Of a stretch of 64,000 nucleotides of DNA, positions 7,548-14,216 are shown in pieces; within the stretch, counting starts at the first letter, position 1, and each line of letters begins with the position of its first letter. This stretch comes from Belliella calami (GTDB lineage: Bacteria > Bacteroidota > Bacteroidia > Cytophagales > Cyclobacteriaceae): NCBI RefSeq assembly GCF_022549695.1, contig NZ_JAKZGS010000001.1, forward strand, positions 263,815-327,814, given 5' to 3'. The notes beneath the pieces were generated by a model, which searched no databases, was not told the DNA's origin, and was given only the letters and a program-made list of their open reading frames with translations. The position numbers and the translations under genes were made by a program.

Positions 7548-9194
7548 TTACGCCACTTCCAACGCTGGAATATGTATATTGTATAGTTCTATTTCTTCTT
7601 TTGCTTTCTTCTTTAAAAGTTCAAATACTTTGATATGTCTTGCATCACCTTTTTCTAATTCTGTAAAATCAACTAACTTTTCACGGCTAATTATTAATTT
7701 ATGTCCATCAATTTTTGTTATAATTGAAAGAAGATTAAAGTTGAAAAATGTTAATGGTATTTTTTTAATATATTCATTCAATAAATAATATTCATCAACC
7801 TTTGTAAAATCAACCAACCTAACCAATTCTTTAATAATATCAGTTGTTATTGGCTTACCTATTATGTTATCTACAGCACTAAAAAAAGCTTTATTTGCAT
7901 ACCCATCTAAGTAATTAATAGAAGTATCACTATTACTTGCAGAATCAGCCGTTTTTAAAGAGATTTCTTCAATTTCATCTACTTGTATCACTTCTGGTAA
8001 AGTCTCCTGTATGGGCTTTATTAAAGCTTGTTGAATAGGGTTAATTTCAGCTGTATTGATAGCATATTGATTATTAATATTAATTGTTGCTGTAATACCA
8101 AAATCATTAAAAGTTGAAATTAAAGCATCTTTAATCAAATCTAGGTTTGATTCATTACTATAAAGTGAATCGTGAATTGAAAGTACATCAATTTGGTAAT
8201 CAATCTTATTTAAAGCTGTAAAAATTAAATTTGCTTCTTCCTGTTGCATTGAATGTGCTAATGCTTTATAATCATCTTTTTTTAATTCTTTAACAATCAA
8301 AAATACTTGGTTGAAATTCTTTTCAAATTTCTTACTGATTAGTGATTTAGATGATTTACTAAAAAAACATTTAAATACAGATTTTTTAATTTTTGTTCTA
8401 TCATCAGATTTTTTCCATTTCATAAAAGTTTCATATAATTTACCATTTCCAACTAATCTAAAAAATTCATTAGTTCTTTTTGTTGGTTGAATATTATAAT
8501 TAACTATATATTTTTTAATTACTTCTGAAATAAAAATCATTTGGCTGTTAACTATGTCAACAAATACCAAATTTTCATTATTCAATCTTAATTTACTTCT
8601 TAATGATGTAGGTAGGTTACAAAAATTATTGTAAATTCTTTTTCCCTTATTTCCTACTTTTTGAAAAGGATTATTAATTAATTCATCTAAAAATAATTTT
8701 TCAATATCAGTTAAACTATCTTGATTAATATGATTATGTTGAAGATTTGACATACATCTAAACAATCTTGATAATGTTTGTGAATCCTTTTGTACTCTAA
8801 TATCTTTTTCTTGCTCTTTTTGCTGGATTAATTTACTTATAAATCTACTATCAGTAAATTCATATTGTTTGATATTTGATTTATCAATTAGTATATAACC
8901 ATTGCTTCTAATTCCAACAAAGTATTTTGATGATTTTTCAATGATACCTAGGTTGATTAAATTATTAATGATTTGAATGTAGTAATCAACACCAATTATT
9001 TTACATAATAATTCTTTAGATAATCTACATTCAACATCTTGTTTATTTATTGTTTGATGAACGTAAATTTTATTGATTACCCAAAAATATTTTGGTAAAT
9101 GATTCTTAATATGTTTTTTTGTAATACCTATTTCAAGAAGTCTTTCTGTTAGTTCTTCAGGTGTTGAAGGGGAATAAAATTTTAAGGTTTTCAT
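7548..9194 (-). CDS. Family-A polymerase-like palm protein, candidate phage replicase
   Basis: This 548-aa protein carries, in order, residues matching the palm/fingers motifs of family-A DNA polymerases and single-subunit RNA polymerases. Motif A-like: FVDIVNSQ with Asp213. Motif B-like: Arg266-x3-Lys270-x3-Phe274-x3-Phe278, the same spacing as R-K-F-Y in Pol I. There is also a Gln317-containing helix (MQQEEANLI, like the Pol I QGTAADII helix) and motif C-like SIHDSL (His341-Asp342-Ser343). No 3'-5' exonuclease domain is visible; residues 1-200 are unassigned. HDS rather than HDE is the form seen in T7-type RNA polymerases. It neighbours an AT-rich stretch and iterons. The assignment rests on motif spacing and is not confirmed by a search. 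Confidence 0.55.
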   Translation of the reverse strand: MKTLKFYSPSTPEELTERLLEIGITKKHIKNHLPKYFWVINKIYVHQTINKQDVECRLSKELLCKIIGVDYYIQIINNLINLGIIEKSSKYFVGIRSNGYILIDKSNIKQYEFTDSRFISKLIQQKEQEKDIRVQKDSQTLSRLFRCMSNLQHNHINQDSLTDIEKLFLDELINNPFQKVGNKGKRIYNNFCNLPTSLRSKLRLNNENLVFVDIVNSQMIFISEVIKKYIVNYNIQPTKRTNEFFRLVGNGKLYETFMKWKKSDDRTKIKKSVFKCFFSKSSKSLISKKFEKNFNQVFLIVKELKKDDYKALAHSMQQEEANLIFTALNKIDYQIDVLSIHDSLYSNESNLDLIKDALISTFNDFGITATININNQYAINTAEINPIQQALIKPIQETLPEVIQVDEIEEISLKTADSASNSDTSINYLDGYANKAFFSAVDNIIGKPITTDIIKELVRLVDFTKVDEYYLLNEYIKKIPLTFFNFNLLSIITKIDGHKLIISREKLVDFTELEKGDARHIKVFELLKKKAKEEIELYNIHIPALEVA

Positions 9195-9197
9195 TAT

Positions 9198-9295
9198 GGT
9201 GTTTGTATTGATAAAAATAATTTATTTGAAAAAGTGTTTAAAAATAGTGATAGATACTAGCTACATATCTATCACTTAAATTACAATCAAACACC
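9198..9295. promoter_or_regulatory. Nested palindromes upstream of the polymerase-like gene
   Basis: A perfect 11-bp inverted repeat AGTGATAGATA / TATCTATCACT (9246-9256, 9266-9276, 9-bp spacer) lies within a wider 8-bp repeat GGTGTTTG / CAAACACC (9198-9205, 9288-9295). The position, about 50 bp before the start, suits an operator for the replication gene. Confidence 0.55.
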
Positions 9296-9344
9296 ACATC
9301 AAATTGTATTATGTAATTAACCTTATGTCAATCACTTTCTTATT

Positions 9345-9354
9345 TATAAATACT
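9345..9354 (-). promoter_or_regulatory. Phage promoter-like motif AGTATTTATA
   Basis: The motif lies on the minus strand, 150 bp upstream of the polymerase-like gene, with the palindromic operator candidate between them. Confidence 0.4.
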
Positions 9355-9360
9355 TTAAAA

Positions 9361-9780
9361 AAATAAATAATATTAATTTCAATGTTAATTAATTGTTAAT
9401 ATTTCTTACATTATATTTATAATATTACAAAGCTAAATTATTGATAAACATTAAGCAAATAATATTACAATTATTATAAATATATTTATATAACATATAT
9501 ATTTTAATTAATTACTGATATGTTACATATCTAAAAAATAAAAAAAAAATAATAATATATATAATATACCTTATGTGTACGAAACTGGAAAAGGTATTTT
9601 GAGTTTCCATATTTTCTTTATATGTGTACGGAGTTTAAAATAATATTATCTTATATGTGTACGTAGTTTTATTTCTTTATATGTGTACGGAGTTTACTCT
9701 ATATAGGGTAACATACAATCTTATATGTGTACTGACTTTTATTTTCTTTATATGTGTACGGAACTAATAATATTAAAATG
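9361..9780. other. Candidate phage replication origin: AT-rich stretch plus iterons
   Basis: About 200 bp made almost entirely of A and T (9361-9560) is followed by six copies of an iteron with consensus TTATATGTGTACGGAGTTT, centred on TGTGTAC at 9574, 9623, 9656, 9682, 9726 and 9753. The layout of a DNA-unwinding-like stretch, iterons, a flanking replication gene and an HTH gene resembles iteron-controlled origins. Nothing else is coded here. Confidence 0.55.
9571..9765. repeat. Six directly repeated 19-bp iterons
   Basis: Copies start near 9571, 9618, 9651, 9676, 9721 and 9747, all in the same orientation. The core TATGTGTAC is invariant; flanks vary (GGAGTTT, GTAGTTT, TGACTTT, GGAACT). 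Centre spacing is 26, 27, 33, 44 and 49 bp, with two near-identical 26-27 bp pairs. Confidence 0.85.
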
Positions 9781-9811
9781 AGTTTCCTTTATATATCTAT
9801 ACAGTTTTAAA

Positions 9812-9844
9812 CATAAAAAAAAGGATACCTATTATGATATCCTT
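9812..9844 (-). terminator. Terminator after the HTH gene
   Basis: AAGGATA (9821-9827) pairs with TATCCTT (9838-9844), followed on the minus strand by eight T. It closes the 147-aa HTH gene. Confidence 0.75.
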
Positions 9845-9872
9845 AATATTTACTGATAAATTAACTTATCGT

Positions 9873-10316
9873 TTATTTTGATGATTTTTTTAAATCAAGT
9901 GTAAACCATCTCATAAAAGTTTGATAATTAATATCATTTTCTTTTGCAAATTGTGTTTTACTCTTACCAGACTTTTCATAAGCATTTAAATAAGCAATAA
10001 TATCACCATCTTCATATGTTTTTCTCTTTGATGATTTCTTTGAATTATCAGTTGGCGTTTTTTTAAGTTTAATACCAGAAAACTTTTCACCTCTTAATTG
10101 ATTTAAAACAACTCTTAAGTCTTCTATTAACTCATCATCATCAACATCAACACCAGCTTCTTTTAATTTCCTCTTAGCCTCTATCTTTGGATTGATAGGT
10201 TTAACCATTATACCTTTTTCAGCAGCTTCTTCAGGCTTAATTTGATTCCCTTTGTCATCAATATAATAGATGTCTTGTTTAATTGTTGATAGTATTTCTT
10301 TCAATAAATCTTTCAT
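9873..10316 (-). CDS. Helix-turn-helix DNA-binding protein, 147 aa
   Basis: The C-terminal 45 residues (DIIAYLNAYEKSGKSKTQFA then KENDINYQTFMRWF) form a transposase/terminase-like helix-turn-helix. The N-terminal part is acidic and helical. It lies immediately beside the iterons and ends in its own terminator, so it may bind the iterons or a promoter there. It is the only obvious HTH protein near the replication module and could act as a replication or lysogeny regulator. No CI/Cro domain is seen. DNA binding is well supported; the role is inference. Confidence 0.6.
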   Translation of the reverse strand: MKDLLKEILSTIKQDIYYIDDKGNQIKPEEAAEKGIMVKPINPKIEAKRKLKEAGVDVDDDELIEDLRVVLNQLRGEKFSGIKLKKTPTDNSKKSSKRKTYEDGDIIAYLNAYEKSGKSKTQFAKENDINYQTFMRWFTLDLKKSSK

Positions 10317-10475
10317 ATTTATATATTTTAATTGATATGATTTTAATTATATGTAAATGTAGATAAATAAATAATATACAATATATATAAGTAAAAAATA
10401 ATTTACCTCATATTCAATACATTATAAAAAAAGTTATATTATTTTATTAAAAAATCTAAATTTTTAAAATTATGT

Positions 10476-10485
10476 AGTATTTATA
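10476..10485 (+). promoter_or_regulatory. Phage promoter-like motif AGTATTTATA (plus strand)
   Basis: AGTATTTATA lies 18 bp before the ATG at 10504. It is the only plus-strand copy noted and points at the only plus-strand operon of the left half, which supports a promoter role. Confidence 0.5.
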
Positions 10486-10503
10486 ATTGTTAAACAAATA
10501 TTA

Positions 10504-10911
10504 ATGAAAACTAATAATGATTTCAAATATGATTTAAAAGTAGGACAACAAAAAGAAAATGAATTAGCTTCTATATTATCTGATTCAACACTAGAAGTTA
10601 AATATGATAGATATTCTAACAATCTATTTTTTATTGAATTCTATAAAAAATTAAAGAACGGTAAATATAAAAGAACTGGATTAAGTAAAACAGAAGCAAA
10701 TTATTATGCCTTATGCAAATCCAATTCATTTTTAATCATTCCAACATCAACTTTAAAGAACTTTTTGAAATCAATTTTTGAAGAAAAAAAGAAAGTAGGA
10801 TTTAAATTAAAAGATATGGTAATGATAACTGGTACATATGCAGTTGGAATTATCATTGACTTAACAGAACTAAACAATTATTTATTAAAAGAAAGAGAAA
10901 CAAACATATGA
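10504..10911 (+). CDS. PD-(D/E)XK-like phage nuclease, 135 aa
   Basis: The sequence follows a phage nuclease pattern: GQQKENELASIL (14-25), LEVKYDR (30-36, Asp35), FFIEF (42-46, Glu45) and SKTEANYYAL. In related phage proteins the corresponding K-x-D ... (F/V)-x-E ... T-x-A-D-Y residues form a PD-(D/E)XK active site. It probably acts on phage DNA during replication or recombination. It is first in a four-gene plus-strand operon and overlaps the next gene by 4 bp. Confidence 0.6.
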   Translation: MKTNNDFKYDLKVGQQKENELASILSDSTLEVKYDRYSNNLFFIEFYKKLKNGKYKRTGLSKTEANYYALCKSNSFLIIPTSTLKNFLKSIFEEKKKVGFKLKDMVMITGTYAVGIIIDLTELNNYLLKERETNI

Positions 10912-11138
10912 ACAACAAAATTAAAACACCCTCACAGAAGCTAATATATACGCTTGTAGCCATTTATTATTTATCTGCATCATTTGCCATAGCAGGATTA
11001 TTCAACCTCTTAGATACGCTAATACCGATTGAAATAAGTCAATTCTTGGTAAAGTATCTACCTGTTTTTTTGCTAGTATTTATCATACTACAATTGATAA
11101 TAATTTTAGGTAATCACTTTAAAAAAAATGCAAAATGA
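10908..11138 (+). CDS. Small membrane protein with two transmembrane helices
   Basis: This 76-aa protein has two hydrophobic helices (about residues 13-34 and 48-70) with a short polar tail ending in NHFKKNAK. It overlaps the upstream gene by ATGA and the next gene by 11 bp, so it is tightly coupled. The function is not recognised. It could be a lysis, exclusion or membrane-anchoring protein, but the lysis genes are recognised elsewhere in this prophage. Confidence 0.5.
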   Translation: MNNKIKTPSQKLIYTLVAIYYLSASFAIAGLFNLLDTLIPIEISQFLVKYLPVFLLVFIILQLIIILGNHFKKNAK

Positions 11139-11619
11139 TTTGATTGAATTCGTACAAAAACTTGCCCATAAAGTAGTACAGAAAAATAATAGACATTATG
11201 AAGATGTAATTCAAGACACATTGATAACACTTTTTGAAGAAAACATAAATGAAGTTGATGGTAATGAATTAAGGGTTAACCACCTTCTAACCTACCATTT
11301 TAACAGATACCACCGTAAAGACCGTAAAGAGTTGCGTTATGGCAATATAAGTAAGTTTGATAGTGTTGAAGTATCAGTTGATAATATAGATGCAAACAAG
11401 CTAAATGATATCTATCTAGTGTATAAGAATCAAACAAAAATGAAAGCTGAAAATCTTGAACTATTTTTTAAGATTAAATTTTTGAAACTTAAATATAAAG
11501 ATATCAATGCAGATACAGCAACAAATAGAAAGATTGTAAATAGGGTATTTTCTGATTTTAAAAAGTATCTAATCAAAAATAACATTGAATTAAACCACTT
11601 TTTTGATGAACAAAAATAA
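11128..11619 (+). CDS. Sigma-70-like phage protein, 163 aa
   Basis: Residues about 20-75 resemble sigma region 2: HYEDVIQDTLITLFEENI is like the (E)D-x-x-Q-(D/E)-x-F-x-x-(L/F) core, followed by a Tyr/Arg/Lys-rich helix (YHFNRYHRKDRKELR). The C-terminal part (FFKIKFLKLKYKDINADTAT) could be a divergent region 4. If so, it may direct RNA polymerase to phage promoters. The match is by eye and distant. It overlaps both neighbours in the operon. Confidence 0.4.
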   Translation: MQNDLIEFVQKLAHKVVQKNNRHYEDVIQDTLITLFEENINEVDGNELRVNHLLTYHFNRYHRKDRKELRYGNISKFDSVEVSVDNIDANKLNDIYLVYKNQTKMKAENLELFFKIKFLKLKYKDINADTATNRKIVNRVFSDFKKYLIKNNIELNHFFDEQK

Positions 11620-11965
11620 GTATAGTAGTGGTTTTGAAAATGAATTTTATCACACATCAGAATGGATTAAAATAAGAAACTATTATTTCCAAATAAACCC
11701 ATTATGTGAATTATGCAATCAATATAATATAGTTACACCTGCCAAAGTTGTTGACCATATTTTGCCAAGAAGAATTTGCAAACAACATGAATTGAATATT
11801 GATAATTTTCAATCATTATGTCAAAAATGTCATAACCAAAAAACTATGATTGAAATTAAAGTAAATGATTTAGATACTTTTATTATTGAGCTGGATGAGG
11901 GTAAATTACAGCATATAACTAGACCCGAAAAGAAGCTGGTATTATTGAAGTTGTTAAAAAAATAA
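11603..11965 (+). CDS. HNH endonuclease
   Basis: This 120-aa protein has a classic HNH/zinc-ribbon layout: PLCELC (CxxC), VVDHILPRR (the first His), NFQSLCQKCHNQKT (Asn, second CxxC and His). Phage HNH proteins of this size often assist terminase in DNA packaging. Here the gene ends the plus-strand operon, far from terS and terL on the linear prophage. Two ATGs in tandem (11603 and 11606) are possible starts. A bidirectional terminator follows. Confidence 0.88.
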   Translation: MMNKNKYSSGFENEFYHTSEWIKIRNYYFQINPLCELCNQYNIVTPAKVVDHILPRRICKQHELNIDNFQSLCQKCHNQKTMIEIKVNDLDTFIIELDEGKLQHITRPEKKLVLLKLLKK

Positions 11966-11990
11966 GGGGTTAATTTAACCCTTTATTTTT
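11955..11990. terminator. Bidirectional terminator between convergent operons
   Basis: AAGGGGTTAATTTAACCCTT (11964-11983) has an A-rich run before it and a T-rich run after it. It separates the HNH gene (plus) from the last gene of the late operon (minus). Confidence 0.8.
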
Positions 11991-12823
11991 TTCATTGATT
12001 CTAAATATTTATCAATTATCAAAATCAATATATAATCCTGTTCATTTTTAATATTATCATCATATTTATCTAAAAATTCTTTTAAATTTTTTGTCCTTTC
12101 ACCCATCACTTGATTATTCTTAAAAAGAACTTTTATTAAATCTAAACTTATTAAATTATCAATATAATTTGTTTTTTCTTGAAGTTGATAATCATTAACA
12201 TTTATTAAATCTATCCACTCCTTTATTAAATCTCGAACATTATCATTAATAAGTTTTTCATTCATCAATTGATTTTGAACGCTTGTATTTGCAGTTGTCA
12301 ACTGACTAATTTTAGTTTTATTGGTATTATTCTCTTCTTGTAAATTGGTACTAAAAGTCCTTATTCTTTCAATTTCAGCATCCTTTATATCAATATTTCT
12401 CCTTAAATCTTCAATTTCACTATTAAGTTGGTCAACTTTAATTGCTTTAGTTTTTAATAAATTATATTTAAATTCTGCTTCTGCAACTTTTTCTTTTTCC
12501 TTGAATTGTTTGGCTAATCTTTCATACAATCTTTCTTTACGTTTTAATATTAATTTATCAGGAAAATATTCAACTAAAAGAAAAAAACCATTTGATACAA
12601 TAATTACTATAATGGCAACGCCTAATGGGTTTAATAAATTTGTCCAAATGTCAATATAATTTTCATTTATGTGTTTTAGCCTATAACTAACTTCTTGATT
12701 GGAGTAAACAAAGTACGCTATACCTTGCCAGTTCCAAACTAACCACAAAAATAAAAATGTGAAAAAGAATGGGTTTGATAATCTTTCCTTAAAGAATTCA
12801 TTCAAATCTTTTAGCCAAGTCAT
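11975..12823 (-). CDS. Membrane-anchored coiled-coil protein, paralog 1
   Basis: This 282-aa protein has two N-terminal membrane helices (about residues 18-38 and 66-88). The first lies in the motif SNPFFFTFLFLWLVWNWQGI. A long coiled coil follows (about 110-195, VDQLNSEIEDLRRNIDIKDA), then a helical tail. The adjacent upstream gene encodes a paralog with the same N-terminus. The pair lies at the very end of the late operon beyond the tail genes, a common place for accessory cargo genes. The function is unknown; superinfection exclusion or a host-protection role is only a hypothesis. Confidence 0.6.
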   Translation of the reverse strand: MTWLKDLNEFFKERLSNPFFFTFLFLWLVWNWQGIAYFVYSNQEVSYRLKHINENYIDIWTNLLNPLGVAIIVIIVSNGFFLLVEYFPDKLILKRKERLYERLAKQFKEKEKVAEAEFKYNLLKTKAIKVDQLNSEIEDLRRNIDIKDAEIERIRTFSTNLQEENNTNKTKISQLTTANTSVQNQLMNEKLINDNVRDLIKEWIDLINVNDYQLQEKTNYIDNLISLDLIKVLFKNNQVMGERTKNLKEFLDKYDDNIKNEQDYILILIIDKYLESMKKIKG

Positions 12824-12858
12824 GAGATACTATTTAGTTGAATTTTATATATTATTTT

Positions 12859-13752
12859 TTACTTACTTTCTAAATTTTTCTTGAGGTAAGTATCAATTAT
12901 GAGTAACGCAATCACATGATTAGGTAAATTTTCACCATAATAATTCTTAATTGAATTCACCAAATTTATAATTTCAATCTCAAAACTAGAAGCATTGGAA
13001 GGTGTAAAAGCCTTTTCTATCAATTCATCAATCTTATTATCCTTAAAGAAATTTATACTTTTTAAACTTGTAATTTCCTCCCAAGTAAATTTCATCTCAC
13101 TTGGCATTTCTTTAATATAAAATCGATTTACATAAAATTTTATAAAATTGATTATTTCTCTTTTGAAACTTTCACTTTGTGCTTCTAAATTGTTGAATTC
13201 TTCATTTTTGAGTTTTAGCTTTTCAATCAAATCAACCTCTCTATTGGTGATTTCTTTTATCTCTGTGGATTTTTCGTTGACGTTAGCATTTAAATTTAAA
13301 ATAGTTGAATTTAATGTTTTTATTTCTTCTTGATGAAACTCAACTTGCTCTTTCAATTCATCAATTGTTTTAACACCTTTCAATGCTAATTCAAATTGAG
13401 CTTGTTCAACTGCATAATCTTTTCTAAATGTATATTCTTCTTTTAATTTATCACTGTTCTTTTTGATTCTCTTTAAAGAAAAATAATTTGTTGAATACTC
13501 TAATGCAAAGTAGATTATATCCGAAATTAATATTGAAACAATTGTAAATACTATAGGATATATAAGGTTATAGTTCCAATCTTTATAATTTAATACTATG
13601 TAGTTTAATGTGTCCTTAATATCATCCTTTGAATAGATAAAATATGCAATTCCTTTCCAGTTCCAAATAATCCAGAAAAATAAGAATGTTGTGAAAAAGG
13701 GATTTGAAACCCTTTCTTTTAAAAATTTCAAAATATCATTAACCCAACTCAT
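12859..13752 (-). CDS. Membrane-anchored coiled-coil protein, paralog 2
   Basis: This 297-aa protein starts like its neighbour (KERVSNPFFTTFLFFWIIWN, then WNWKGIAYFIYS) with two membrane helices, then a long coiled coil (about 110-200, IDELKEQVEFHQEEIKTLNS) and a different C-terminus. The first 45 residues are about two-thirds identical to the neighbour, while the remainder is only structurally alike. This indicates an old tandem duplication with diversification of the tail. No known family name can be given. It is transcribed with the late genes, 35 bp before the second paralog. Confidence 0.6.
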   Translation of the reverse strand: MSWVNDILKFLKERVSNPFFTTFLFFWIIWNWKGIAYFIYSKDDIKDTLNYIVLNYKDWNYNLIYPIVFTIVSILISDIIYFALEYSTNYFSLKRIKKNSDKLKEEYTFRKDYAVEQAQFELALKGVKTIDELKEQVEFHQEEIKTLNSTILNLNANVNEKSTEIKEITNREVDLIEKLKLKNEEFNNLEAQSESFKREIINFIKFYVNRFYIKEMPSEMKFTWEEITSLKSINFFKDNKIDELIEKAFTPSNASSFEIEIINLVNSIKNYYGENLPNHVIALLIIDTYLKKNLESK

Positions 13753-13794
13753 ATATTTTAGATTTTTTCTAAAAATAGTAAAATCTACTTAAAT

Positions 13795-13818
13795 AATAAG
13801 GGTTAATTTAAACCCCTC
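13795..13818 (-). terminator. Terminator-like hairpin after the short tail gene
   Basis: On the minus strand AGGGGTTTAAATTAACCCTT forms a GGGTT-type stem followed by ATTATTT, directly after the 128-aa gene stop. It may partly separate the two paralogs from the tail genes. Confidence 0.6.
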
Positions 13819-14205
13819 CTATAATGCAGTTGTAGAAAGGTTTCCAGAATCATCTACAGATAATAACCACCTTGAATTATTTGGTGATTGTAATATGATA
13901 CCATTTACTTCAATATTTTCATCTCTTTTTAAATATCTCTCATCACCCCAATCAACATCAAATTCTAAAATACCATCTAATGTAATTTCACCAGTCAACC
14001 CAACACCAGTATTTACATTTGTGACTGTTCCAACATTCCAAACCCTATCAGCATTCAAATCTTGGTCAATACCATTAATAGTTAAAGTTCTGCTATTGGG
14101 TACTAAATCCAACCTGTTTACAGCACCAAGATTTCCTGTTTTAATAGTGGTGTTTTTTTCAGCTCTATTGTATTTGAGTTTCTTGTTTATATTTATGTTA
14201 ATCAT
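13819..14205 (-). CDS. Short tail-tip or fibre-like protein
   Basis: This 128-aa protein is beta-rich with short repeating motifs (VWNVGTVTNVNTGVGLTGEI and DWGDERYLKRDENI). It looks like the head-proximal portion of phage fibre proteins, where such GLTG and YLKRD elements are common. It immediately follows the 1342-aa tail protein on the same strand (11 bp gap). It may be a minor tail tip or fibre component. No chaperone-type or peptidase domain is visible. Confidence 0.5.
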   Translation of the reverse strand: MINININKKLKYNRAEKNTTIKTGNLGAVNRLDLVPNSRTLTINGIDQDLNADRVWNVGTVTNVNTGVGLTGEITLDGILEFDVDWGDERYLKRDENIEVNGIILQSPNNSRWLLSVDDSGNLSTTAL

Positions 14206-14216
14206 ATCAAAAAATT

